A DNA stretch of 64,000 nt, taken from Vitis vinifera (lineage: Eukaryota; Streptophyta; Magnoliopsida; Vitales; Vitaceae). Position numbers and translations under genes: made by a program. The stretch is from the NCBI RefSeq assembly GCF_030704535.1, contig NC_081815.1, forward strand, positions 2,557,001 to 2,621,000, written 5' to 3'. Positions 40,501 through 51,424 of this stretch are shown here, one piece after another. The first letter of the stretch is position 1; each line of letters opens with the position of its first letter. Under the pieces are notes generated by a model. The model did no database searches, was not told where the DNA came from, and saw only the letters and a list, made by a program, of their open reading frames with translations.

Positions 40501-43500
40501 GACTTCATGATTAAGGCATTAAGAAGGATTGTTTGAATAAATAACACTTCTGTAAGTAAGGCATCAAGGAGGTCATCTTCAGCCCTTTCATCTTTAATTA
40601 TGTTTATTCACAATTCTTAAGTTAAACTTGTTTAATTATTGTATATATTGAGAAAAAAAAGGCCAATAGAGACATAAATTTTAGCTACAATTGTGTCTTT
40701 TTTTATATTTTAAAAAAAGGCTACTTGAAGAAAGCAAATAAATGTAATTCAAATCCTTCTCCAACAAGGTACCAGGCCAAACCTAAAGCCACAAACTGTA
40801 GCTACAACTTCTTAATTTTTATTAAAGAAAAGCCACTTGAATCAAACAAGTAATTTAATTCAATCCATATCCAACTCAGTAATAGATCTAAACTAAAGAC
40901 ACGAAATAAATTTTGTTTCCTTTCCCAGTAATTTCACTCCTCATTTTCTTTTAATTTAGTAGTTAGATCTTCCAAAACATTTAGTCAAATGCAAGTGTTC
41001 ACCACCTTGCCTCTCAAGTGATTGCCAATGGCTACAAACTTGTTACAGCTAAGTTATTAACAGAGAAATGATTCCAGCAGTGTCTATCAAAGTAAAAATA
41101 TACTTGCAGTGGTATTATTGAGTTAATAACGAATCTTGATATCCAATCGGAGGAAAATATGGAAGCAACTATTCACTGTTGAATATCAGATAGATTCTGT
41201 AAAGGATTGGTTATTTAAGTATCTATTTAGAAAAAATTATTGCATTTGCCAGTTGATATATTGGATAACTCTGATAAAAACCATAGAAAACTATTTTAAC
41301 AGGAAAATAATAAGGGTAAAGCAACATTCCTGCACAATTAATACTAACTATAGTCAACATTAGCAACAATGAAAAAGGGGACATAATACCATATCTTACC
41401 CTAGTTAATCTCGCCTCTTTTGACTGACCAGTGGAAACTGCAGTCTTAAGAAGTCCTTGAGCCTGCACATCAGCTAAAGGAGCTAGTAAATGACAATTGT
41501 AAACAACTGATGCACATGGCAATCCAAAGCACCAAATAAAGCATACCAAGATGTGGTTCCCTATGGTAAATACTTTACCTCATCAAGTTGGTCCTGTAAT
41601 TTCATTGGAGAAGCATCACCCTTATGCTCCTGTTGCTTTTTTTGGTTGGAAATTGTTTCAACCTTGATTTCAGAATCATTTGATTGTGTATCACTGCTAC
41701 TAGGTGCATCAACATTTACAGATTGAGATCCCTCTTGGTCAATCTGTGAGGGAACATCTGCATCTCTGGACTTGATATTCTGGCCTGCTTCGACTGGATG
41801 ATCTTCACTTACAATCTCAACTCCTGCTGTTGGGGAAAATGAAGTAGGCTGTCCTTCATTAGCATCAGCTTTATCATTGACAAGCTCACCATTTGAAGTT
41901 GATGCAATGGCTTCAACATCAGTAACAGTAGGCGCAACTTCTGGAAGATCAGCTTCAGGTTTAACCATATCATTTGGAAGTGTCTCCAATGAAGGAATGC
42001 CAAACACGGAGGCATCTTTATTGCCATTCTGCAGCTGTTCATTATTTGCTTGGGCTGTAGAGTTACTGGATGTGGTTTCATCATTTTCAAATGATCGAGT
42101 AGCCCTATCTTTATCAGGTGCTATATCTGATACTGCTGGTTGTGTGCCAGTTTGCACCTGTGCAGTATCATTTATTTTAGAAGGTTCATTTGTAGAGAGT
42201 CTCTTTTGAGCCTGCAAATAACCTACTTGTAAGATAAATCACTTAATTCAAGTTGTCAAAGCTATGAATATTTTGAAGCACTATGCTAAGGATAGAGTTA
42301 TATTGCCAATTACCTTTGACTTTGATTTTGGTTTTGTCTTCTTGGTTTGTGATCCTTGTCCATTAGAATCTTAATTCAAAATTTGAAAAAGAGAGAGAGA
42401 GAGAGAGAGAACAGAAAAAAGAAAAAAGCATGAGATATTGCTATTTAACAAAGTCAAACCTCTATAGCTGGGCGATATGATATATCACCTTAACAAATGT
42501 AAATACAATGTATAGATATATACACATAATTACATAAATACATATAGCAAGAGAATGACACACATCATAATCATCATTAAACAATTACAATTGAGGAGAA
42601 TGGCAAGATAAGACTACTAGGTCCTTAACATTCTGTTGCTTCAAGAAAACCCACAGTAGATCAACTAAAAGCATGAACAGATGTTTAAAGTGAGGAGCCT
42701 ATCTTCAAAACTGATGTGTAACAAAAAGATGCATTGATATTCAAGATTTATACCTGGTGCTTGACCATCATGCTGCTCATCTGACAACTCACTGACAACC
42801 AGCTTTGCCCTTCGATCAACAACTTCAAACAAATCTAATCCAAAATAATTACAAACTTTAGATGTTTAGACAAGTATAAGTGTTCCACAAGATTAATTTT
42901 TATATTATGTATTGAATCAATTAGAAAATGCAAGAAAGAAATGCAAAATTTTGTAGGGCTTCTAGGTCCTTCAGGCTTCACTCAAGTGGCAAAGAGTTGG
43001 AAAGATTGGGGGGTTTGATGTTTGAGTCCATGTAACATAAAAGTAAAAATAATAATAATAATATAATAAGAAGGAGAAGAAGAAGAAGAATTACCCATCA
43101 AAAAAGAAATTGCAGTGCTTAATGTGAATTTGGAAATATAATTAATTAAACATACACGCACATATAATAGCCAATGGATTACAATTCCCAATCATACTAA
43201 AAGGACTTCACCATTGAGTAGAAGCTAAAGAAAAGGTTTTGACACATGCATAAATTATATTTCAAGAGTCAAGCTTAAAACAGGTGATGGTAAATGTTGT
43301 TGCAAATAGACATCTTATGTTGCCTTTAAACATTGAAGAAAAGAAGAAAATGCAGTAGGTGAAAAAATAAGGTCTATGAAATAAATCATGATAGAATGCT
43401 TAAAGAATTTCCAATTTTATTCCACATTACTTAATATCATGTTAAGGTTCCATTTGGATCATGAAAAGTACGAGGAAAATGACAAGGAGAAGAAAAGGAG

Positions 43501-45986
43501 GAGGAAAAAAGTGAAGGAAAATGAAATAAGTTTGAGATCAATAAGTTTATTCTGTCTCATCCTTCTCCAACTTTATTTCTCTTTCACATAACCATTCTAA
43601 AAATAATGCCTAACAAAAGAGTGGACTGAAGTATATATGGTGTATACAAAGGCACCACAAGTTCATACCAAGTGGGGGCACACACACACACACACACAAA
43701 AATATATGTATATATATCCACTGCATTGAGCTTAGCTAGTTAAGAAAGTCCAGCATGGACAAGGAACCAACTCCTATGTACACTCTAGCCTATTCCAAAA
43801 AATTATGCATAAATGATTGTTTGAGTGCTTGATTTATTTTTTTAGTATTCTCAAACTCTCACCCATTTATCTCCTTCCATATGGTCTAAAATAGGCATAA
43901 CGAAGCAACTCTCCAAGTTTTCTTCCTCTTGCTCCCTACAAAAGATCCATGTGAACTCAAGAGGGCCTTCTTTACTCAAAAGTGCATAACCCACTTTATT
44001 CCAAACAAAACAAAAATCAATTGCCACAAGATTACCGCTTTTGAGCTTTGAAGGAGGATATGATCTATTGTTTCTTCTTCTTCTTTGCATATGATACTAA
44101 TTCAGGATCATACTCCTCTCCTTTTAAGCTAGTCCAACTTCAATATCCTAACCCAAGCAGATTCCCAACAAAAAAAACTGACTCTCAGCTTCATCAGAAG
44201 CCAAAAATTACAAACAATGTTGTAGGGGAAGGTCCCTGTTCTTTCAATGGATAAGGTGGAATACAGTGATCTAATTAAAAAAAGGTCACACTTCAATGCC
44301 ACTTTCTTTTCAATATCCCTGTCAATAGACTGCAACTGCAATTGCAATTGCAATTGCCTAAAAAAGGCCTCCACCCCCTCTAGCTCCCAATCATGGAGTT
44401 CTCTTGAGAGTCTAGGGTTCTAACATCCCCCTTCCCCTCATGATCCCACACCTTCACTACCTACGCATCCTTGGCGTTGGCTATAGAAAACAAAGTAGGA
44501 AAATCCTCCACTAGGGAAAATCCCCACACCACTTATCTGTCCAAAATTTCACCCTCAACCCATTGCCCACCTTAAACCCAGTCCTGTTCTAGAAAGCCTC
44601 CCACCTACTTCTACTTACCTTACACACTCCCACTTTGTACCTTTCCCTAACAACACTAAAGCGCCATCCTCCCTCTTTCTTACCATATTTTCTTATAATC
44701 ACCTTCTTCCAAAAAGAATCTCTCTCTATGGAAAATCTCCAACACCATTTACCTAGGAGCACTTTATTGGGGATGGACAACCTTCTAGTGGCCAATCCCC
44801 CCTTCCTCTTGTCCATCTAAATTTTCAATCAATTTACTAGATAAGGTTTTTTCTCCGAAGTCCCCCCCCCTGCAATAGGAAATCCCTCTTATTCAGCCTT
44901 AAGCCAACCTTTCTAGGGATTGCAAATAATGACATAAAATAAGAAAAAAAAAATACTGTTTTTTATAGTGTTTATCTTGCCCCTTTTGATAAGTATTGTC
45001 TCTTTCATAAAACAAGCTATTTTTAGCCCCTTTTATCACTGTTATTCCTCTTTTACATAGAGAATGAATTACATAGAGAATGAATAATTTGAAAATATAT
45101 AGGTTTTTAGATCATTTTCAATAATGCTACACTATTCTTTGTATTTTCAAGGTAAACCAAATAAGAGATTTTAAGATTACTTCTTTTCTTGCCAATCAAT
45201 CCAAATTGAATGTAAAAAAAAAAAATCACATGGATGTCAATACATGAGACTATTCAGTGCCACAAATCGAAGAACAAAGTTTCTAAAACCCAATTCTTCA
45301 ATGGAGAAATCCTATTAATTTGAGCCATGACTAAGGTTTTTAGTCTCATTTTCTCCTTCCCAATCAATTTGGGCCATGAATCCATGAAAATTCAAAAAAA
45401 AAAAACAGCGAGATCTGGCACTTCAGTTTTAGGGGCATCATGTATCCAGCCATAATGTGTCCACAGGCCAACCAAAATCAATGTCAGGCAACACAACACT
45501 GACATTTAAAATCATAATACAAACCAAAACACAGAACAACTGTTTGTGAAAAAATTTCCTTCCATAAAACTGACCTCAAACTAACCTCGAAGATTTAAAG
45601 AGTTTCGTCTAATTCTTATTGTGTCAAGAAATTTCAAAATGCACCTAGATCAACCAAAAACCAATAACTCAAAACATATACAGCTCGATTTGTTTCCATT
45701 TGGAGATTTTCGTTTTGGCCCCTGTTCCCATTCGTTTCTCAAGAACTTGCGCACTTCCTTCAATAGAAAAATCAAGTACTCTTTCTTTGAACACTAAACA
45801 TGTTCCAAAACGGAACATTATTCAATTCACTGCAATGAATTTGCAATGAACAACGAATTTCAACAACAAAAGAGCTTCAGATCAGACTCAAAACACATTA
45901 AAAAAAAAAAATCTCAAATTCGATTCAATCACATAAGTCGAAGCCATGAGATCCGTACCTTCTGCAGCTTTGAGCCACGAAGCCAT
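31599..45986 (-). CDS. GC1: Golgin candidate 1 (golgin-84-like Golgi tether)
   Basis: Tail-anchored coiled-coil protein of the Golgi that tethers vesicles or shapes cisternae. Twenty-one exons: 45986-45959, 42834-42754, 42369-42314, 42211-41579, 41462-41400, 39918-39841, 39718-39515, 38682-38626, 38502-38428, 38326-38255, 36219-36157, 36048-35950, 35794-35717, 35488-35420, 34039-33992, 33868-33773, 33661-33585, 32188-32143, 32056-31958, 31875-31831 and 31670-31599. They total 2139 nt, 712 residues (Arabidopsis GC1 is about 707). The N-terminus MASWLKAAEDLFEVVDRRAK is the family hallmark. An acidic, Ser/Thr-rich disordered part follows (exon 4, about 56-266), then a long coiled coil (about 270-630), then one transmembrane segment, RLLLLFYLVFVHLFLMYLL (about 667-685), and a short tail ending GLATPTLP. 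The intron after exon 13 appears to start GC: only ATGGAG then GCAAGT keeps the frame and the MEAELQ sequence. I chose the exon 13 acceptor at 35795 to give VIQMQAW. Confidence 0.94.
34420..34705 (+). mobile_element. LINE 3' end fragment with A tail
   Basis: On the plus strand DDLRQWEVHFLGF near 34540-34585, then stops, a 3' UTR, and a TGTAAAAAAAAGG tail near 34695. This resembles the extreme 3' end of plant L1 LINEs, inserted in the golgin intron between exons 14 and 15, opposite to the gene. The 5' limit is a guess. Confidence 0.5.
37021..37405. mobile_element. MITE, PIF/Harbinger-type target site
   Basis: A 385-bp AT-rich block in the golgin intron between exons 10 and 11. It starts GGCAATGCTTTTG, ends CAAACAACACC (imperfect inverted ends) and is flanked by TTA on both sides (37018-37020, 37406-37408). 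No coding capacity. Confidence 0.6.
42391..42410. repeat. (GA)10 microsatellite
   Basis: Pure GA repeat about 20 bp from golgin exon 3, at the acceptor end of intron 2. On the transcript it reads as TC, so it adds to the pyrimidine tract. Confidence 0.9.
43446..43610. mobile_element. Short Tourist-like MITE
   Basis: A 165-bp element in golgin intron 1, starting GGTTCCATTTGGATC and ending AAATAATGCC, with TAA on both sides (43443-43445, 43611-43613). It belongs to, or resembles, the family at 15.2 and 15.7 kb but is internally shortened. Confidence 0.55.
43679..43698. repeat. (CA)n microsatellite
   Basis: About nine to ten CA units in golgin intron 1. Confidence 0.9.
43850..44820 (-). pseudogene. 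Decayed L1-type LINE reverse transcriptase C-terminus
   Basis: Minus-strand frames broken by stops and frameshifts carry, in order: KRKGGLATRRLSIPNKVLLG and KWCWRFSIERDSFWKKVII (44760-44816 downward), WLLMKLRVSFFCWESAWVRI (about 44150-44230), and FVWNKVGYALLSKEGPLEF (about 43960-44020). This is the post-RT region and the zinc-binding zf-RVT domain of plant L1 elements. A hexamer repeat (ATTGCA)n at about 44332-44357 has expanded within it. It lies in golgin intron 1 in the same orientation as the gene. No 5' part (endonuclease, polymerase core) is seen. Confidence 0.8.
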
Positions 45987-46160
45987 TGAAACAATGGTGC
46001 CCTAGAGATCGGTCATAGGAGTATTGAACCCAACGGCTCCAATTAAGGGGGGGTTTGGTCTGATACCTGCAAGATCTCAATGGTGCGATGAAACGACACC
46101 GTTTGGGTGCGGTCGTAACAGGTCGTTTTGTAAATGTGTATCACAACTCCGTGTCGTTTG
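45987..46160 (-). promoter_or_regulatory. Golgin 5' flank with inverted AAACGACAC motifs
   Basis: Immediately upstream of the golgin start codon. AAACGACACCGTTT (46091-46104) is an imperfect palindrome, GGTCGTTTT follows at 46121-46129, and GTGTCGTTT (46151-46159) is the exact reverse complement of AAACGACAC. Repeated motifs this close to a start suggest a transcription-factor site, but the factor is unknown to me. No TATA box was seen, in keeping with a housekeeping gene. Confidence 0.35.
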
Positions 46161-47568
46161 TTGGAGGCCTAGAGCGAGAGTAAAATGGAAGAAACACGGA
46201 TCTGTTCAGGTGGTATTCAACCTACCGGATTACCGATGCTCCACCAATCTACACAATACAAGTGGCAAGAAAGATTGGGCTAAAATGGGTTGGGCTTGCT
46301 CAGACGGTGAAAATTGGGCTACTCCAAAACCTAATAATTTATAAAATGGGCCGCTGGCTTGCTAAATTACTTCCAATCCTTGAATCATATAAAGCCCAAA
46401 CCAGAACAACTTGATAATTCCTTTTATACTAATAAAAAATAATAATCCTTTTATAATTGCGAACAAATGAAAATAAAATTGGTGAAAATTAATCAAAATA
46501 TTATAAATTTTGGGACTTGGAAATTCCTAATAAAAATTTGAAAAAAAGAATTGAGAAAAAATATAATTTTATTGTAAAATAAAATATTAAAAATTAAATA
46601 TCTTAAAGTGACAAAATAAATCTTTAATTATTAATTTAATAAAATAACTATTCATAAACTCAAAGTTTAACTATAAAAAAACTTTAACAATTTGATCTAA
46701 TATAATTAAAAACTACTAAAGACTAAAATTCTTTTTTTATCATTTTCTATATTTTTTTATATTTCAATAAAATAATATATAATATAATTATAAATAATTA
46801 ATAATAAATATGTCCAAGTTTCGAGGAGTTGCTCAGAGATTTAATAATTATTAGACATTTGAAGCGTGCTTACAATAGAAAGATTTTCAAAGATGCAATT
46901 AAGAAGACATTAAGTCAAAAGAAATTAAAGAGGGATGAGAAAACATCCAATAAATAATATTCTATTATTATATATTTTTTTAGTATCTTTTTATTAAGTT
47001 GTTAGTGAATTAGGGATGATGTTAGATCGTATTTTTCATTTGTACCCCTTAAGTCTTCTAAATTCATCCAAGTATTAAAAGTGTTTTTAGGAAGTACTTT
47101 TAATCCAAAAAAACGTTTTTAAAAGAAAATTAGAGTGTGTTTGATAGTAATTTTAAGAAACGTTTTTAACTTAAAAATGTTTTTTTTTTAAAAAAAATTA
47201 GATGTTTAATAAATTTTAGGAAATACTTTAAAAAAATCTGAAAAATAAATTATAGTGCCAAAAAATCACTTATAGTGTTTTATGTGAAAAACACTTGTTA
47301 GATGATTCTTCTGATATCACTTTTAAAGAAAACATTTTTATTAGAAACAATTCGATTAGAAACATTATCAAAACGTATTTTAAGAACTCATTTGGTAGTG
47401 ATTATAAGAAGTGTTTTTAATATTTATAATACTTAAAAATTTTGTTATTCAAATGTTAAAAATATTATAAATATTTTCTAAAATCATTATCAAACATACT
47501 TTTAAGTATTTGACAAAATTTAATAAACACCTTTAAAATTTTAAAATTTGGAAAATCAGTAGAAATTT

Positions 47569-47740
47569 TTTTTGTAATGTTTTTGAAAGAAATATTTTGT
47601 AAATATTCTCTTAAAAAAGAGAAAACAATTCTATTTAAAACATTAGAAAAAAATTTTGTAATGTTTTTAGAATAAATATTTTATAAATATTCTCTTAAAA
47701 AAAAGAAAACAAATCTATTTAAAACATTTCAAATAAAAAT
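47569..47740. repeat. Tandem repeat, 2 x about 84 bp
   Basis: GTAATGTTTTT at 47574 recurs at 47658, followed in both by AATATTTT, AAATATTCTCTTAAAAAA and CTATTTAAAACATT. The copies differ at several bases, so the duplication is old. Confidence 0.75.
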
Positions 47741-48186
47741 ATTATTAAATACATTCTTAATTTCATTATTCTCCACATCAATTTTTCGTTTTTTCCCATC
47801 CCTATCCTTTTTTTTTATTTTTTTTTTGTCGCAATAAATATCCAAGTAGCATATAAAATTTAAATTAAAAATAATATGAAGATGCATTTGCCCTTTTCTT
47901 AATGGATTACTCTTATAAGTTTTTCCCCAATTTTGTTAAGCATTTGTATGATTAAAATTGACTGGTCAAGACTAAAATGTTAAGATTGCTCCATTCATCA
48001 TCCTGCGTGAGCATTTTCATCCTTTAACTTAATGATGGAATTTTTATATGATGCAAGTGGGCATTATGACACATTATTGTTTTTAATTAGAGAGACCAAA
48101 TTCCATCCAGGTCAAAGTTCAAAGCAATGTTATTATTAACCCTAAGATTTGAAACTTTACCAGAGCATACTCGTAAAAAAAATTAA

Positions 48187-48569
48187 GGTTATGTTTGATT
48201 CCTTAAAAACATAAAAAAAAAAAAAAAAAAGTCAATAAATTAAATTTTCTCTTTGTACTAATTTGAAAAAATTAATTAAAATTTTATATGTTTTCAAATT
48301 ATTTCATTTTTATTCAAAATAGTTAAAACAAATAAAATAAATTTAAAATAATTTATTAATTTTAAATTTATTTTTTATTTCCTTCCATTTTTTTCTCTAT
48401 ATTTTTTCCTTCTCATTTTCTCTTAAATTTTTTCGGGTCCAAACATATTATTAATCTTTATATAAAAGAGTTAAAATAATTAAAATGAATTTCAAATAAC
48501 ATATAAAAATAATTTATTTCCTTTTTCTAGTATTTTTTTTTTCAAAATTTTCAAATAATCAAACATACC
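48187..48569. mobile_element. Tourist-like MITE with doubled 3' half
   Basis: It starts GGTTATGTTTGATTCC and ends AATCAAACATACC, flanked by TTAA on both sides (48183-48186, 48570-48573). An extra internal end, GGGTCCAAACATATT near 48436-48450, followed by a second TTAATCTTTATATAAAAGAG block, suggests the 3' half is present twice. Family as at 15.2 and 15.7 kb. Confidence 0.6.
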
Positions 48570-50605
48570 TTAAGAAGTAACAGATTCTTCACATTTCTCT
48601 TTGAGCAACCAAACAAAACCTAAAAAGTCACGGAATTTAAAAAAAAAGAAATGGAGGCTTAGTCATAAGAAAGAAAAGTTGGATGGACTCCTAAGTTGGA
48701 CACATCCCCCTCTCTAGCTTACAGTCTTACCTAACAAAAGTTGTAAAAGATAACAGCTCCACATGCACTGTGGGTCTGCACCCTGATCAACCACACCTTA
48801 AAGAAGAACTACACACACATACACATACATTATTTGCCATGGAGTACTCTTCAAAGAATCAAAAGTGCTTCCACCAATACAATAAGCTTAACCAAAAGCA
48901 AAGCCCTAGAGCTTTAACTTACTTCTCCCTCAGCTTTTCAAATAAAAAAGATACACCCATCAACCCATCGACCCCACAATTCATCCACATGCGGCACGCG
49001 TCTTACTATTCAACCTTGATGTGCATACACAAAGACAAAGTTGATAGCTTTTGCTTCCCATTAATATTAATTCTTGATTTCGACCTCTCACATGCCAAAT
49101 GTCATTCACCAAATGGTCAGATTAAACAATGGTGCGTGACATGAAAGAAATTAGATATTTTATAAACAAAAGGGGAAAAAGGAAAATTAAAGCGACACCC
49201 ATTATAAAATATATATCAATGGAGAATGTTGATTATGTATCATCTATGTATGAAGTTGTGTACAAGATAAGCATGAAGAAAGGCTAATTATTATCTTGAG
49301 GGAGAGAGAGAGAGAGGGAGGGAGGAGTCTTTAGTGCTTGAGAGAGACTCTTCTTCAATCATATAGAACTAGCACCACAATTTTCCACCTACTCTTTATT
49401 AGAGTCGTTTTCTCCAACCAGCCACACTTTTTTCCTTTTAATTTGTTCAAGATATAAATCCAAACTAATGTGATTTCATTTTTTTAATGCATGTACATAC
49501 TATATACATCCAAAAATTAGAAATTCCCATCATCAATACGTATGTATGCATGCATATAAACATATATCCATGCATGAATTAAATCATATATGAGATATTA
49601 TCATTTTTGAGTGTTGTTATTTCATAGTGTAGTTTGAAATGGGTTCAAAACAATGCATTAATTTTTTTAGTTGGGCACTTGATATGACAAGACATGCATG
49701 CATGTGCCAATTATTAACGGTACCAACAAATATCATTATTACATATTGTTTTTTCTTTGTTAACAATGTTGTATTTGTGCTAATTATAGCAATTTCATTG
49801 TTGTGATTTTCTAGCCACGTGGCACTAATAGAGAGGAGGTAAAAAATAATCAAGCACTAATTCATTCGATTCAAATAAGTTAGTTAAATTCGTTAAATGT
49901 TTGATCATAAAGGTTAAAATTTTGAAATGGGGATGTCACGTGAAAGTCAGGGAAGAAGAAGCAGAAGCTTCCCTCGTGGTGCGGTAAAGTTCGAAAGGCG
50001 ATCGAGCTATATGCATGAGTATGTGCAAAATCTCAAGTGACCGACTGATATGGATGAAGATGATGCAGTGCCTTTGAAAATTTACGACCCAAAAAAAAAC
50101 TGTTGCAGAGATAATAAATCCGAAGGTGCAACCCACCAACCTCGAAAGACAATACATTAAAAACTCGAAAATGGATACTCTCTTTACCATGCATGATGTC
50201 CCACAGGTCTCAAGCTTTATGAAAAGAAGAGATCAACTGGATATACACGTTGGGATATTGTCTTTCTTTTTTTCTTTTTATTAAGTAGAATACATATTGT
50301 CATTAAGGCAAAATATGAAGGGAAACTGAAAAGCTAAAACAAAACTGTAATTATTTGGTGGTCGGTTATGAAAGTTTGAGCATTGAATCTGAGTAAACCG
50401 TGGGAAACTGATGCATATCAGAAAAAGTCAGTCAAGTATGTGCAGGTGTTTTGACTTTCACTGATACGAAAAATAGGAATCGGTTTGTTTACTCAATGCG
50501 GAGATGCAGAAACTATCACACCGGCTACAAGCTCTGGAAGACAATCAAACTGAGAACATTGTGTGTTGAAGATGGAAATGGGGTTGGGGGTTTTTTGGGT
50601 TTTTA

Positions 50606-51211
50606 TCAGGTAGCCCACATGTTGTTGTAAGGGGATTCTAGGGCAGACATCATCTTCTGGAGCTTCAAATCTTTGTGGAACTTTCTGATGAACTCCTCCG
50701 CCGCCTTGTCCACCTGGGGGTCCTCGTCTGTGTCTTTTATGGGGAAGGGCGAGTCCGTGACCCGGAGCTGCCGCACCATGGGGCTGCGGCCGAAACCCGG
50801 CAGCGTCAACGGGGAGGCCTCCACCATTTCGTTGTTCAACATCTCGAGCACCCTCTGGACTGCACACACCGTGGTCACGTCGTCGTAGCGGGTGGAGTGG
50901 TGGTGGCGCTTGCGCTTGTTGAGTTGAAACGGGTAGTGGAAAGGGTAGGCGGGGCTGTTGCTGCAGCTGAACTCGTACTCTTTGGGAGAGACGAAGGAGA
51001 GGGCGTCGTTGGAGCGGCAGCTCAGGGAGGAGTGGTGATGGAACATGAGGTTCCCGAGGGCTTTTCCGGCGATCTTGCCTCGCTTGAACATGAGGTGGAG
51101 ATCAACCATTAGCTTCCTCTTTGATATCCCTTTTCTTAACATGAATAACGCTACACGCACAATGTTCCATAGCTTCTTGGCTATGGCTGGTGGGGTCGGT
51201 TCAACTTCCAT
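50606..51211 (-). CDS. DUF761 protein, ACRE146-like
   Basis: Single-exon gene for 201 residues starting MEVEPTPPAIAKKLWNIVR. The basic N-terminal block (about 10-55; LWNIVRVALFMLRKGISKRK, then KRGKIAGKALGNLMFHHH) and the C-terminal DUF761 motif (about 165-201; VDKAAEEFIRKFHKDLKLQK, ending NNMWAT) are typical of the plant family that includes the Avr9/Cf-9 rapidly elicited protein 146 of tobacco. Biochemical function is unknown; relatives respond to pathogen signals and abiotic stress. No signal peptide or true membrane segment is seen. I chose the ATG at 51211 because it begins the conserved N-terminus; codons above it fall in the leader. Base composition is much more GC-rich than the flanks, normal for an intronless coding region here. 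Confidence 0.9.
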   Translation of the reverse strand: MEVEPTPPAIAKKLWNIVRVALFMLRKGISKRKLMVDLHLMFKRGKIAGKALGNLMFHHHSSLSCRSNDALSFVSPKEYEFSCSNSPAYPFHYPFQLNKRKRHHHSTRYDDVTTVCAVQRVLEMLNNEMVEASPLTLPGFGRSPMVRQLRVTDSPFPIKDTDEDPQVDKAAEEFIRKFHKDLKLQKMMSALESPYNNMWAT

Positions 51212-51267
51212 TTTCAGAGAGAGAAAGTAAGAGTTTCTGTAAATTTCCAGAGAGAGCAAATGAGGAT

Positions 51268-51270
<3 letters not shown>

Positions 51271-51304
<34 letters not shown>
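51271..51304. repeat. (GA)17 microsatellite in DUF761 leader
   Basis: Seventeen GA units (CT on the transcribed strand) 60 bp before the start codon and about 50 bp below the TATA-like box, hence probably in the 5' UTR. Such CT tracts are common in plant leaders and bind GAGA-type (BBR/BPC) factors. Confidence 0.85.
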
Positions 51305-51308
<4 letters not shown>

Positions 51309-51356
51309 GAGATGAGAGAGGGTTTTGGGTGGGTTGAAGACCAGGCAAGAGAGATG

Positions 51357-51364
51357 TATTTAAA
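51357..51364 (-). promoter_or_regulatory. TATA-like box of DUF761 gene
   Basis: TTTAAATA read on the minus strand, after GGCCC, about 150 bp before the ATG. It would place transcription start near 51330, before the GA tract. Confidence 0.5.
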
Positions 51365-51424
51365 GGGCCGTAAGGAAGAGAGGGAGAAAGAAAAGAATTA
51401 CTATAATAAACAGGAATATTCAAA

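Larger units (their letters stand above)
46161..50605. other. Intergenic between golgin promoter and DUF761 gene
   Basis: AT-rich, 4.4 kb. From 47100 to 47760 lie several decayed repeats with TTTGATAGTAATTTTAAG-type words. A tandem repeat and a MITE are listed separately. GA-rich sequence occurs at 49298-49323. The 48.7-49.2 kb part is less AT-rich and has open frames without family resemblance. The 3' UTR of the DUF761 gene must lie just below 50606. Confidence 0.5.

Noticed and set aside
46024..46344. 106-codon open frame upstream of the golgin gene
   Set aside because: It covers the promoter motifs, has no recognisable domain and an unlikely composition. Treated as chance.
48770..49144. 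124-codon open frame in less AT-rich intergenic DNA
   Set aside because: Low-complexity start, no domain and no conserved motif; not enough to call a gene.
50675..51112. Open frame of 145 codons on the plus strand across the DUF761 gene
   Set aside because: It is the antisense shadow of a GC-rich real coding region, with no family resemblance.
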